54,465 nucleotides of DNA from an uncultured bacterium (GCA_949293405.1 CASFDI010000058.1:1-54465), one strand, 5' to 3'; counted from the stretch's first letter, positions 17,618-26,748 are shown. The notes: generated by a model not told the origin, from the letters alone. Translations and numbers: made by a program.

Positions 17618-19981
17618 TCAGGCGCCCGCTTCGGTAAAGCGACGGATTTCCGACGCGTTGGCGTACCGGGCAATGTTCTGTCCCTTCTGAACAATCAGCG
17701 TAGGTGCCCCCTTTACGCCCAGGGAGCGTGTCAGATCTGCGTTTTCCTCAGCGTCAATCAGATCGTAAGCGATATGGGCGCGATTGAGCATATCTTTCGC
17801 CAGTTTACAGTTGGGGCAGGTCTTGGTTGTGAAGAGCAGAATACGGTCTTCTTCCGGCATGGGAGCGGGCTGAGATGCCTGCGCAATGGCGTGGCTCTTT
17901 TTCAGTGTGGAAGTACCGATGTTGTAGGTGCGGCGTTCCTTGAATTCCTGCGCCTTCCCGTCGTTCCAGTTTTTCACAGGACGGTAGTAGCCCGTGATAC
18001 GGCTGTATACTTCCGTCTCTTTACCGCAGGTCGGGCAGGTATACTGTTCGCCTGCAAGGTAACCGTGATCTTTGCAGACCGAGTAGGTAGGAGACAGGGT
18101 GTAATAGGGGAGCCGGTAGTTTTCCGCAATCTTGCGTACCAGGGCTGCCGCCGCTTTCCAGTCGGGCAGTTTCTCACCGAGGAAGGCGTGGAAGACAGTT
18201 CCGGAGGTGTACAGGGTCTGCAGCTCGTCCTGAATGTCAAGAGCAGTGAAAATGTCATCGGTGTATCCGACCGGCAGGTGGGAAGAGTTGGTGTAATACG
18301 GGTTGTTGCAGTCGGAAGTAGCGGTGATAATATCGGGATAGTGCTTGCGGTCGTGCTTGGCAAGACGGTAGGAAGTGGACTCGGCCGGAGTGGCTTCCAG
18401 ATTGTAAAGATCGCCGTACTGCTCCTGGTAGTCGGACAGGCGCTCACGCATGTGATTGAGCACTTCTTTAGTGAATTCCTGCGCTTCGGGATGCGTCAGG
18501 TCGCAGCGCAGCCAGGCTGCGTTGAGACATGCCTCATTCATGCCGACAAGGCCGATGGTGGAGAAGTGATTTTCAAAAGTGCCGAGATACCGCTTGGTAT
18601 ACGGGTACAGACCGGCGTCAAGCAGTTTGGTGATGACTGTACGCTTAATATGCAGAGAACGCGCCGAAATATCCATCATGTGATCCAGACGCTTGTAAAA
18701 TTCGTCCCGGTTTTTCGACAGATAAGCAATGCGCGGCATGTTGACCGTTACTACGCCCACCGAACCGGTGCTCTCACCGCTGCCGAAGAAACCGCCCGAT
18801 TTTTTGCGCAACTCACGCAGATCCAGACGCAACCGGCAGCACATGGAGCGGATGTCGCTCGGTTCCATGTCGCTGTTGATATAGTTTGAGAAATAAGGAG
18901 TGCCGTATTTTGCGGTCATCTCAAAGAGCAACTTGTTGTTTTCGGTTTCCGACCAGTCGAAATCCTTGGTGATCGAGTAGGTGGGGATGGGGTACTGGAA
19001 GCCGCGTCCGTTTGCATCTCCTTCAATCATGATTTCGATGAAGGCACGGTTGACCATATCCATCTCGGCCTTGCAGTCCTTGTAGCGGAAGTCCAGCTCC
19101 TTGCCGCCCACGATCACAGGCATCTCGGCAAGGTCTGCCGGCACCACCCAGTCCAGGGTGATATTGGAGAAGGGCGCCTGCGTGCCCCACCGGGAAGGGG
19201 TATTGACTCCGTAGACGAAGGATTCGATGCACTGTTTGACTTCCTTGTAGGACAGATTGTCAACTTTCACGAAGGGGGCAAGATAGGTGTCAAAAGAGGA
19301 AAAAGCCTGTGCGCCTGCCCATTCGTTCTGCATGATCCCGAGGAAGTTGACCATCTGATTGCACAGGGTGGACAGATGCTTGGCAGGAGCAGAGGTGATC
19401 TTTCCGGGAATGCCGCCCAGCCCTTCCTTGATCAGTTGCCGCAGACTCCAGCCTGCGCAGTATCCGGTGAGCATGGACAGGTCGTGCAGATGAATATCCG
19501 CGTTACGGTGCGCATTCGCAATCTCTTCGTCGTAGATTTCGGACAGCCAGTAGTTGGCGGTGATGGCGCCCGAGTTAGACAGAATCAGACCGCCTACCGA
19601 GTAGGTCACGGTGGAGTTTTCTTTGACGCGCCAGTCGTTGACATTCAGGTAGTTATCCATCAGCTCCTTGTAATTCAGGTAGGTGGAATTGATATTGCGC
19701 AGCTTTTCGCGCTGCTTGCGATAAAGGATGTAAGCCTTCGCCACATCCGCATATCCTGCCTGGCTCAGCACTTCTTCAACGCTGTCCTGAATGGCCTCCA
19801 CCGCAATCATGTCGTCATGAATTTTCGGCTGGAAGTTGGCGGTAACTTTGAGCGAAAGCATATCGATAACGGAAGGATGATAGTTGGTCCCCGTTCCGTC
19901 AAAAGCTTTTGTAATGGCAACAGAAATTTTGGAAATATCAAATTCCGCAATCTGACCGTCTCTCTTGATGACCTGATACAT
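17618..19981 (-). CDS. nrdD: Class III anaerobic ribonucleotide reductase with C-terminal redoxin domain
   Basis: 787-residue oxygen-sensitive glycyl-radical enzyme making dNTPs from NTPs. Residues ~2-95 are an ATP-cone regulatory domain (YQVIKRDGQIAEFDISKI). The barrel carries NADIHLHDLSMLTGYCAGWS and SMCCRLRLDL, the latter likely in the active-site loop. CKDHG/CPTCGKE supplies zinc ligands, and the glycyl-radical loop is RITGYYRPV with G664. About 55 residues further on is an unusual extension, a glutaredoxin/NrdH-like domain with C722-P-N-C725. The frame is open upstream, but ATG 19981 gives the ATP-cone start and follows AAGGAG. Two NrdR boxes and a strong promoter precede it. trxB follows in the same operon and nrdG lies upstream. 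Confidence 0.94.
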   Translation of the reverse strand: MYQVIKRDGQIAEFDISKISVAITKAFDGTGTNYHPSVIDMLSLKVTANFQPKIHDDMIAVEAIQDSVEEVLSQAGYADVAKAYILYRKQREKLRNINSTYLNYKELMDNYLNVNDWRVKENSTVTYSVGGLILSNSGAITANYWLSEIYDEEIANAHRNADIHLHDLSMLTGYCAGWSLRQLIKEGLGGIPGKITSAPAKHLSTLCNQMVNFLGIMQNEWAGAQAFSSFDTYLAPFVKVDNLSYKEVKQCIESFVYGVNTPSRWGTQAPFSNITLDWVVPADLAEMPVIVGGKELDFRYKDCKAEMDMVNRAFIEIMIEGDANGRGFQYPIPTYSITKDFDWSETENNKLLFEMTAKYGTPYFSNYINSDMEPSDIRSMCCRLRLDLRELRKKSGGFFGSGESTGSVGVVTVNMPRIAYLSKNRDEFYKRLDHMMDISARSLHIKRTVITKLLDAGLYPYTKRYLGTFENHFSTIGLVGMNEACLNAAWLRCDLTHPEAQEFTKEVLNHMRERLSDYQEQYGDLYNLEATPAESTSYRLAKHDRKHYPDIITATSDCNNPYYTNSSHLPVGYTDDIFTALDIQDELQTLYTSGTVFHAFLGEKLPDWKAAAALVRKIAENYRLPYYTLSPTYSVCKDHGYLAGEQYTCPTCGKETEVYSRITGYYRPVKNWNDGKAQEFKERRTYNIGTSTLKKSHAIAQASQPAPMPEEDRILLFTTKTCPNCKLAKDMLNRAHIAYDLIDAEENADLTRSLGVKGAPTLIVQKGQNIARYANASEIRRFTEAGA

Positions 19982-20081
19982 CGTTTTTCTCCTTATACAT
20001 CTTATGACTGTGCGCAGCTTTTTTGTCTGTTTTGTATTCTCATTGTAAACTGCAGCCGGTGCAATGAGGCTGGTAAGGTTT

Positions 20082-20110
20082 ATCATAGCACGAAGTTTGT
20101 GTGTTGTCAA
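20082..20110 (-). promoter_or_regulatory. Promoter of the nrdD-trxB operon
   Basis: On the minus strand TTGACA (20105-20110), 17-base spacer, TATGAT (20082-20087). The untranslated leader would be about 95 bases. Confidence 0.8.
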
Positions 20111-20117
20111 TAGAAAA

Positions 20118-20164
20118 ACACAAAATATAGTGAGCATTTTTTACTGCCAATCTATATCTTGTGT
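20118..20164 (-). promoter_or_regulatory. Tandem NrdR boxes upstream of nrdD
   Basis: Reading the minus strand, ACACAAGATATAGATT (20149-20164; 13 of 16 match acaCwAtATaTwGtgt) and TCACTATATTTTGTGT (20118-20133; about 14 of 16) are separated by 15 bases. Their centres are 31 bp apart, three helical turns, the standard layout for NrdR, the nucleotide-sensing repressor of ribonucleotide reductase genes. They sit just upstream of the -35 element. Confidence 0.8.
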
Positions 20165-20302
20165 TTTTGATATGTTGATTCAAATCGGGTCAAAAGAGCA
20201 GAGGAAGAGAACTGTTCCGCAATGCATTGTGATGCGTAACACGACGGGTTTTATTGTGCAGGCAGAGAGAGGCGCTGGGGCAGAACAGGTCCTGTTGCGG
20301 TC

Positions 20303-20992
20303 TCAGCCCACACCTCGCAGAGCAACAGCGGGCACAAACCGCCGCACCGCATCGGCATACCGGTTCATTTCCGTGTCCGACAGAGCGGAAAAACCTTGGT
20401 CTATCAGATCGCCCGAATCCACAAATTTCTGCAGGAAATATGCACGCGCGCCCCGGATCCATTCACCGATTGCGGTCATGTCTTCGATTGTGTGCAGCTG
20501 TCGGACCAGTGTGGTGCGGAATTCGTAGGGCACGCGGTCCTGCATCAGCAGGGAGACACTTTCCCGTACCGCGTCAAGATCAACCGGCACGCCGCAGGTA
20601 TCCCCGTAGGATTGCGGACTGTTTTTGATATCCATGGCCACATAGTCGGCAAGCCCGCCTTCGAGAATGTGCGCCAGACGGTCGGGAAAGGATCCGTTGG
20701 TGTCCAGTTTGACTGCGAAGCCGCACTCATGCACGCGGCGGAGAAAGGGTGCGATTTCTTTTTGCAGCAGAGGCTCTCCGCCGGTGACCGCCACCCCATC
20801 GAGCAGCCCGCGGCGTTTGCTGAGAAAGGAGAAAAACTCTTCTTCCTCCATCTGCTCAGGCGTCTGCCCGATCACCAGCGAGGCGTTGTGACAGAACGGG
20901 CAGCGAAAGTTGCATCCCGCGGTAAAGACGGTGCATGCAATATGTCCCGGAAAATCAAGCAGGGTCATTTTCTGCAGTCCTGCAATGTTCAT
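20303..20992 (-). CDS. nrdG: Anaerobic ribonucleotide reductase activating protein (radical SAM)
   Basis: 229-residue radical SAM activase that installs the glycyl radical on NrdD using S-adenosylmethionine. The cluster ligands are C27, C31 and C34 (CNFRCPFCHN); AVTGGEPLLQ and VKLDTNGSFP follow. It belongs to the longer NrdG subtype that starts GLQKMTLLDFPGHIAC. Its ATG overlaps the pepT stop by four bases (ATGA), so it is translated from the DUF2752-pepT-nrdG transcript, while nrdD 321 bases downstream has its own NrdR-controlled promoter. Confidence 0.93.
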   Translation of the reverse strand: MNIAGLQKMTLLDFPGHIACTVFTAGCNFRCPFCHNASLVIGQTPEQMEEEEFFSFLSKRRGLLDGVAVTGGEPLLQKEIAPFLRRVHECGFAVKLDTNGSFPDRLAHILEGGLADYVAMDIKNSPQSYGDTCGVPVDLDAVRESVSLLMQDRVPYEFRTTLVRQLHTIEDMTAIGEWIRGARAYFLQKFVDSGDLIDQGFSALSDTEMNRYADAVRRFVPAVALRGVG

Positions 20993-22242
20993 GCACAGCC
21001 TCCTGGAGCGGTATGATCGGGGTGCTCTTTGGCAAAGAGTGAGACCAGGTACAGCATTACGCGCACTGCGCGTTCCATTTCCTGTGCGCTTGCGTGCTCA
21101 CAGGGGCCGTGATAGGCATAGGCGCCTGTGCCAAGGTTCGGGCAGGGCAGGCCCATATAGGACAGGCGTGCGCCGTCGGTTCCGCCACGCGTCGGTACCG
21201 CCTGCGGCGTGCCGCCGCAGGCCGCAATCGCCTGTTCGGCATAGGCAAGCACTTGCGGACAATCGATAAAGCAGGATGCCATGTTGCGGTATTGGTCGGT
21301 CACGGTGAGCACAACCGTCCCGGCACCCCATTCGCGGTTCACGGATTCGCACAGATCGGCCAGTTTTTGCTTACGGGCGCGGAAGGCGTCTTCATCATGA
21401 TCACGGATCAGATAGGTCAGTTCGGCGCGCTCACAGGTGCCGCTCATATGCGTCAGGTGAAAGAACCCTTCGCGGCCGGCGGTACACCGCGGACATTCCT
21501 GTGCGGGAAGAGCGGTGTGAAATTCTGCGGCAAGCGCGGCAGCGTTGACCATGATGCCTTTGGCATCGCCCGGATGGACGCATACGCCCCGGAATACCAG
21601 GTGTGCCTGTGCGGCATTGAAGGTTTCGTAGGAATATTCGTCTACTGTGCTGCCGTCCATTGTGTAGGCGTACTGTGCTCCGAAAGCCTCAAGGTCAAAG
21701 CGGTCCGCCCCTCTCCCGATCTCTTCGTCAGGGGTAAATGCAATGGCTACCCGTCCGTGCGGCTCATCCGATGCAAGCAGGCGTTCCGCCATGGTGACGA
21801 TTTCGGCAATGCCCGCTTTATCGTCCGCCCCCAGCAGGGTAGTGCCGTCGGTGACTGCCAGCGTGTGACCGCGCAGAGAAGTCAGGTGCGGATATGCGTT
21901 CGGAGACAGAACCGTCCCGCTTGTTCCGAGCGGAATCTCCCCTCCGTCGTAGGAGGGGATGACCTGCGGGTGCACCTTTTCGCCGCAGAAATCGGGTGCG
22001 GTATCCATATGCGCGATGAATCCGATCGCAGGGACGCCAGAGCATGAGGCGGTTGCAGGAATTTCAGCATATACATACCCATCGGCATCCTGCCTGACAC
22101 GGGAGCATCCGATTTTTTTCAGTTCTTCAGCCAGAGCGGCGCCGAACCGGATCTGCCCGGCGGTTGAGGGGCAGGAGTCCGATTCTTCATCCGACTGCGT
22201 GGAGAATGTTGCATACTGTAAAAGGCGTTCAAAAGCATTCAT
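20989..22242 (-). CDS. pepT: Peptidase T (tripeptide aminopeptidase)
   Basis: 417-residue M20 zinc peptidase releasing the N-terminal residue of tripeptides. Metal and active-site signatures: FIAHMDTAPDF, LLGADDKAGIAEI, TPDEEIGRGAD, MDGSTVDEYSYETFNAAQA, and the C-terminal TRGGTDGARLSYMG / NLGTGAYAYHGPCEH. ATG 22242 gives the family N-terminus MNAFERLLQYA and overlaps the upstream DUF2752 gene by four bases. The independent ribosome site is weak, supporting coupling. Complete by length. Confidence 0.94.
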   Translation of the reverse strand: MNAFERLLQYATFSTQSDEESDSCPSTAGQIRFGAALAEELKKIGCSRVRQDADGYVYAEIPATASCSGVPAIGFIAHMDTAPDFCGEKVHPQVIPSYDGGEIPLGTSGTVLSPNAYPHLTSLRGHTLAVTDGTTLLGADDKAGIAEIVTMAERLLASDEPHGRVAIAFTPDEEIGRGADRFDLEAFGAQYAYTMDGSTVDEYSYETFNAAQAHLVFRGVCVHPGDAKGIMVNAAALAAEFHTALPAQECPRCTAGREGFFHLTHMSGTCERAELTYLIRDHDEDAFRARKQKLADLCESVNREWGAGTVVLTVTDQYRNMASCFIDCPQVLAYAEQAIAACGGTPQAVPTRGGTDGARLSYMGLPCPNLGTGAYAYHGPCEHASAQEMERAVRVMLYLVSLFAKEHPDHTAPGGCA

Positions 22243-22610
22243 AGGATATTTCTCAGGATTCCGTAGCCAACAAACAGAATCAGAAAACATAGGTTGAGCA
22301 CGACGGGCCGCAGTTGGAGCAGCCACACGCCGTGACGGATATAGCGGATAGTAGCATCAGAAAGAGTCCATCCGGCATAAATGAGGATTACAAAGATCAA
22401 TGCATGGTGTTGCAGTGCACCTCTGAAATCCAGATGCAACAGCGCCAGGCATGCCCGGCTGATGCCGCAACCGGGGCACTGCCATTCTGTAATCAGATAA
22501 AACAAACAGGGAATACCGACACCGGTTTCAGTACAGATCAACGCATACAACAATAGTATGACAAGCGCTGCTGCCCAACATACGACAGCACGGAAAAAGC
22601 GTTTTTTCAT
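22239..22610 (-). CDS. DUF2752 small membrane protein
   Basis: 123 residues with about three membrane helices (roughly 7-27, 68-86 and 100-118). The DUF2752 signature CPGCGISRACLALLHLDFRG is at ~45-64, with cysteines that could bind a metal or be redox-active. Function unknown. First gene of a unit with pepT and nrdG, each joined by an ATGA overlap. A terminator separates it from the DUF4234 gene upstream, so it should have its own promoter, which I could not pick out. Confidence 0.82.
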   Translation of the reverse strand: MKKRFFRAVVCWAAALVILLLYALICTETGVGIPCLFYLITEWQCPGCGISRACLALLHLDFRGALQHHALIFVILIYAGWTLSDATIRYIRHGVWLLQLRPVVLNLCFLILFVGYGILRNIL

Positions 22611-22627
22611 TTTCGTTCAGATTATCA

Positions 22628-22653
22628 GAAAAAGCGCCTTGCGGCGCTTTTTC
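22628..22653 (-). terminator. Terminator of the DUF4234 gene
   Basis: An 11-bp perfect stem GAAAAAGCGCC/GGCGCTTTTTC with TTGC loop. The T run is within the 3' arm and works on either strand. Confidence 0.85.
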
Positions 22654-22666
22654 AGATGGAAGAAAA

Positions 22667-23041
22667 TCAAAGAGCAGTGTTGTTCTGGTTTGCAGAACTT
22701 GCAGAATTCCGCAGTAAACCATTGATTTCATTCTGCACCAGCGCAATCATGACGATTGGCAAAAGTATACCCACGATGATATACACAATCTGGTTGCTGT
22801 TCCTGGGGATCCCACGGGCAGCATAAATTGCACTCAGGTTGTTGTCTGCGTCATAGCCACCAAGCGCTCCGCCAACGGGAGAAACAAACAGGAGCAGGAT
22901 AAAAGAAACAAAGGTCGGGACGATACTCCTCTTTCCTTCCTGTTCCAATGGACTGAGGGTGACCCAGAACCAGTACAGAAAATAAATGCCGCATGTAATA
23001 ATGGAAAAGATAATGGCTGTAACAATACTACGCTGTTTCAT
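22667..23041 (-). CDS. DUF4234-like small membrane protein
   Basis: 124 residues with three hydrophobic segments (about 7-27, 42-60 and 85-103). It begins RSIVTAIIFSIITCGIYFLYW, close to the DUF4234 pattern 'iTCGIYg.YW'. The tail is polar and Asn-rich. AGGAGG lies 5 bases before ATG 23041. Function unknown; such proteins are common as single genes in clostridia. It is flanked by its own terminator and by the NatAB-like genes, which end 82 bases upstream. Confidence 0.75.
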   Translation of the reverse strand: MKQRSIVTAIIFSIITCGIYFLYWFWVTLSPLEQEGKRSIVPTFVSFILLLFVSPVGGALGGYDADNNLSAIYAARGIPRNSNQIVYIIVGILLPIVMIALVQNEINGLLRNSASSANQNNTAL

Positions 23042-23123
23042 GGCTTCCTCCTGTACGCAAGAATTTCTGCGTCTTCATTATACCTAATCCACGATGAGTT
23101 GTCAATTCTTTTTTAAAAGATAT

Positions 23124-24284
23124 TCATTTTTTGAACATCACGCGTTCACTGTTGAACATGCGGGTGAGGGCAAAGGTGCACAGCGCGCTTACCAGCAGGT
23201 TGGAGATCACTGTTAAGGCAATGGAAACGGGGGAATAAGAGAGCGAGAACACGGCCCCAAGAGCCCGTGCGCTGTTATAGAGCGGGATCAGGTAAACCGC
23301 TGTCGGCTGTGTGCCGGGAGACGCCATGGAAAACACCGCGAGCACCATGACCACGATCATCAGGGGCGTGATATAGGCGGTAGCCTCCTTGACTGTGTTG
23401 GCAAATGTGGCGATCACCGCGATGATCGAGACAATGAGCAGCAGTGTGGAGAGGATGATCAGCAGCAGCGCCAGATATTCCGCCCCCCCGTAGATTGCGG
23501 TGTCAAGCTCGCTTCCCACATCCATCAGGCGTGGAAGTGCCAGCATGGTGCCCAGAAAACTGGAAAGCCCACCGATCATGGAAAGCAGAGACAGGCTGAG
23601 AATTTTTCCGATCGCAATATGCGAGCGGGGAACCGGGGTAACCAGCAGGGTGGCAATGGTGCCGCGTTCCTTTTCGCCTGCCAGCGCATCAGGAACCAGA
23701 CTCATGGCGCCGGTGAACAGGAAGATGATAAGCAGCATGGGCATCATCATGGAAAAGACCATGGAGCTGATCTGTTCGGGAGTGGCCAGGTCGTTCATGG
23801 CGCAGTCAAACTTGTTTGCAAGAGTGGATTCGTAAGCGTCAAGCACGCCGACGATCAGCTGATAGGCTGAGGAGGAGGAGGTAGAGGCGGTGGAAGCATA
23901 GAGCTCCACCCGCGGCGCCTCCTGTCCGCTGCCCGGCTGGTAGGCGTCCACCTGTTGGTCGAAATCGGCAGGGAAGACAACCAGCAGATCCAGCTCTTCA
24001 GTCCGGACCTGTTCCTGTGCGGCCTGAAGGGCCTCCTCGCCGGCAGGAAAAGAGAGCGTAACCGGCAGGGAGTCAAAAGAATCCGAAAGCGACTGCGGCA
24101 TATTGTATACTGCAACAGAATAACGGTAATTTTCTTCTTCTCCGAATGCATCGGTGAGCATGGTACCCATCAGAGTGTACAGCACATAGATCAGAATGCC
24201 CGGCAGGATGAGGGAAGCCAGCACGCGCCTGTCGCTCAGTACGCGCCGCATTTCTTTCCTGACAATCACGAGAATATTTTTCAT
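23124..24284 (-). CDS. ABC transporter permease (NatB-like, ABC-2 type)
   Basis: 386-residue membrane component. The N-terminal KNILVIVRKEMRRVLSDRR leads into a first helix (~24-42), then a large extracytoplasmic domain (~45-175), then five or more helices (for example MMMPMLLIIFLFTGAMSLVP, with DALAGEKERGTIATLLVTPV after it). The GEKERGT coupling motif is typical of ABC-2 exporters such as the sodium pump NatAB and bacitracin/lantibiotic exporters. Its ATG overlaps the ATPase stop by four bases. The substrate cannot be told from sequence. Confidence 0.88.
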   Translation of the reverse strand: MKNILVIVRKEMRRVLSDRRVLASLILPGILIYVLYTLMGTMLTDAFGEEENYRYSVAVYNMPQSLSDSFDSLPVTLSFPAGEEALQAAQEQVRTEELDLLVVFPADFDQQVDAYQPGSGQEAPRVELYASTASTSSSSAYQLIVGVLDAYESTLANKFDCAMNDLATPEQISSMVFSMMMPMLLIIFLFTGAMSLVPDALAGEKERGTIATLLVTPVPRSHIAIGKILSLSLLSMIGGLSSFLGTMLALPRLMDVGSELDTAIYGGAEYLALLLIILSTLLLIVSIIAVIATFANTVKEATAYITPLMIVVMVLAVFSMASPGTQPTAVYLIPLYNSARALGAVFSLSYSPVSIALTVISNLLVSALCTFALTRMFNSERVMFKK

Positions 24285-25057
24285 TGGGCACCTCCCACCG
24301 TATCGCTGTAAATCTCAAAGAACCGGTCTTCCAGCGACATACCGGCACAGATTTCAGTTACGGTGCCGGTGGCGGTCATCCTTCCGTCGATGATGATTCC
24401 CACCTGGTCGCAGATTTTTTCCACCAGGCTGAAGATGTGGGTAGAGAGCAGGATGGTCTTCCCGCGCTGACGCAGATCAACCAGAAAATCGGTTACCGTC
24501 TTCGCGGTCAGCACATCCAGACCGTTGGTGGGTTCGTCAAAAATAATGACTTCCGGATCATGGACAATGGAAATCACCAGCGATACCTTCTGCTTCATGC
24601 CGGTGGACAGATTGGAGATGCGCACTTCGGCGAACCGGTCAATGCCGAATTTTGCGAACAGTTCGGCTTTCCGCTCTTCGCGCACCTGCTCAGGTACTCC
24701 GTGCAGCTCGGCAAAAAAATCAAACAGATAGTTCGGCGTGAAGAATTCTTCCAGTTTCAACTCGCTGGTCAGAAAACCGATCTGCCGACGAACTGCGGCC
24801 GGGTCTTTGACCACACTTGCGCCGTTGACCAGCACATCTCCTCCGTCCGGGGAAATCAGCGTGGAGATGATGCGCAGGGTGGTGGTTTTACCTGCCCCGT
24901 TGGGACCGAGCAGCCCGTAGATTTCTCCCTTATATGCAGAGAAGGAAAGATGATCTACCGCTATCTTGATCTTTTCTTTGGTGTGCTGGATTTTCTGCTG
25001 CTTCGCCGAGAGGGAGAAGCGCTTGCTGATATTGCGGATATCAAGTACAGATTCCAT
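24281..25057 (-). CDS. ABC transporter ATPase (NatA-like)
   Basis: 258 residues with Walker A GPNGAGKTTT near residue 52, signature NLSTGMKQK, Walker B EVIIFDEPTNGLD and H-loop STHIFS. It energises the overlapping permease gene downstream. A lysine-rich insertion (~18-30) precedes the core. AGGAGG lies 6 bases before ATG 25057. The upstream symporter operon ends at a hairpin only ~20 bases before this gene, so some readthrough from the Phe T-box operon is possible. Confidence 0.92.
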   Translation of the reverse strand: MESVLDIRNISKRFSLSAKQQKIQHTKEKIKIAVDHLSFSAYKGEIYGLLGPNGAGKTTTLRIISTLISPDGGDVLVNGASVVKDPAAVRRQIGFLTSELKLEEFFTPNYLFDFFAELHGVPEQVREERKAELFAKFGIDRFAEVRISNLSTGMKQKVSLVISIVHDPEVIIFDEPTNGLDVLTAKTVTDFLVDLRQRGKTILLSTHIFSLVEKICDQVGIIIDGRMTATGTVTEICAGMSLEDRFFEIYSDTVGGAQ

Positions 25058-25074
25058 TTTTCCTCCTGTCGGAT

Positions 25075-25115
25075 AAAAAGCCGGGGTGATGATAATATTC
25101 TGTCAGGACCCCGGC
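25075..25115 (-). terminator. Terminator of the paaK-iorAB-ACT-symporter operon
   Basis: GCCGGGGT (25080-25087) pairs with ACCCCGGC (25108-25115) around a 20-base loop and is followed on the minus strand by CTTTTT. The long loop suggests moderate strength. Confidence 0.75.
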
Positions 25116-25167
25116 AAAAAATTGATTTGTCCGATAATGCTTATGAATGTTAGACCTGTCTTCAGGG

Positions 25168-26748
25168 TTATTTCCCAAGTGAGTCTGTGATTTCCACGGT
25201 TACTTCGTGACCGTAGCAGGCGAAAATCTGCTCTGTTCTGGTAGCAGGGAGTGAAGGGGTGAAGAAGCTGACTACCGGAACAAGGATCAGTCCGACCAGC
25301 ATGGCGAGCACACCTGCGTTGATCGGAGAGGTCAGAAATTCCGTGAAGAAGACATGACCGGTCAGATTGCAGATCAGGTTGGCGCTCATAATGAGTACGC
25401 CCGAGATGAAGCACACCCATACGGCCGCCGGACTGACCCGCTTCATATACAGGCCATAGAGGAACGGCGCCATGAAAGCGCCTGCCAGCGCTCCCCACGA
25501 AACGCCCATCAACTGTGCGATAAAGGTGACGGAAGTTACGGATGGGGACTTGATCTGATAGATGGCAATCGCTGCCGAAATGGCGATGAAAAAGACGATC
25601 AGAAGACGGATGATCAGCATCTGCTTTTGCTCCGGAATCGGTTTCTTACGCATGGGAACGATAAAGTCGAGAGTCAGTGTAGATCCCGAGGTAAGAACCA
25701 GGGAGGAAAGGGTGGACATGGAAGCGGAAAGCACCAGAATCACCACCAGGGCGATCAGTACCGGTGATAGTCCCTCCAACATAGTGGGGATAATGCTGTC
25801 GTAGATGGGGGTCACGCCATCCGCTTTGTATTCGATGCTGTCGGCAAACAGCCTGCCGAAGCCGCCGAGGAAGTAGCAGCCGCCCGCTACCACCAGGGCA
25901 AAAAGGGTGGAAATCACGGTTCCTTTGTGAATGGCAGCTTCATTTTTAATGGTATAGAACTTGCCGATCATCTGCGGAAGTCCCCAGGTTCCCAGAGAAG
26001 TCAGCAGAATAACACCGATAAGTCCAGGCAGATCAGGACCAAAGAAGGAAGTAAACGCTCCGGAGAAGAGCGTACCGGATTCCGTGGTAACGCTCTCGGC
26101 GGACATATTGGCAATGGCTTCCATCAGACCACCCTGGCTTTTCAGCACGGCGACCACAACTACCACAATGCCCACCAGCATAATCAGCCCCTGGAGAAAG
26201 TCGTTGATAGCAGTTGCCATATAGCCGCCAAAGAGCACATAGGCTCCGGTCAGCGCTGCCATGCCCAGTACGCACCAGACATAGTCAATGGAAAACGCCA
26301 TATTAAAAAGTCTGGAAAGTCCGTTATAAAGCGAGGCAGTATAGGGAATCAGAAAGATAAAGATGATAACAGAGGAGGCCAGTTTCAACCCTGAACTGCC
26401 GAACCGCTTGCCGAAGAAGTCGGGCATGGTGGCGCTGCCGAGGTGCTGGGACATGACGCGGGTACGGCGGCCGAGAATATTCCAGGCAAGCAGGGAGCCG
26501 ATGAAGGCGTTGCCCAGTCCGATCCAGGTGGATGCAAGACCGAATTCCCATCCGAACTGACCTGCGTAGCCGATGAAAATAACCGCCGAAAAGTAGGATG
26601 TACCGTATGCGAATGCGGTCAGCCAGGGGCCGACCGAACGCCCCCCCAGCACGAATCCGTTGACATCGCTTGCGTGCCGTCGGCAGTAAATGCCGATCGC
26701 CAGCATGACCGCGAAGAAAATTACCAGAAACAAGATTTTGACAAACAT
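25168..26748 (-). CDS. Sodium:solute symporter (SSS/SLC5 family)
   Basis: 526-residue secondary transporter with about 13 membrane helices. SSS features include GGRSVGPWLTAFAYGTSYFS near residue 35, GWEFGLASTWIGLGNA, the GLPQMIGKFYTIKNE segment and SASMSTLSSLVLTSGS. The family moves sugars, amino acids and organic acids with Na+. As the last gene of the T-box operon with aryl-CoA ligase and IorAB, import of phenylacetate or a similar aryl acid is the natural guess; pantothenate- or proline-type substrates are alternatives. The start overlaps the ACT gene stop by one base (TGATG), indicating coupling. Confidence 0.88.
   Translation of the reverse strand: MFVKILFLVIFFAVMLAIGIYCRRHASDVNGFVLGGRSVGPWLTAFAYGTSYFSAVIFIGYAGQFGWEFGLASTWIGLGNAFIGSLLAWNILGRRTRVMSQHLGSATMPDFFGKRFGSSGLKLASSVIIFIFLIPYTASLYNGLSRLFNMAFSIDYVWCVLGMAALTGAYVLFGGYMATAINDFLQGLIMLVGIVVVVVAVLKSQGGLMEAIANMSAESVTTESGTLFSGAFTSFFGPDLPGLIGVILLTSLGTWGLPQMIGKFYTIKNEAAIHKGTVISTLFALVVAGGCYFLGGFGRLFADSIEYKADGVTPIYDSIIPTMLEGLSPVLIALVVILVLSASMSTLSSLVLTSGSTLTLDFIVPMRKKPIPEQKQMLIIRLLIVFFIAISAAIAIYQIKSPSVTSVTFIAQLMGVSWGALAGAFMAPFLYGLYMKRVSPAAVWVCFISGVLIMSANLICNLTGHVFFTEFLTSPINAGVLAMLVGLILVPVVSFFTPSLPATRTEQIFACYGHEVTVEITDSLGK

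Noticed and set aside
16655..18889. 744-residue frame antisense to trxB and the end of nrdD
   Set aside because: Spans two complete, well-supported genes on the other strand and starts inside the palindrome.
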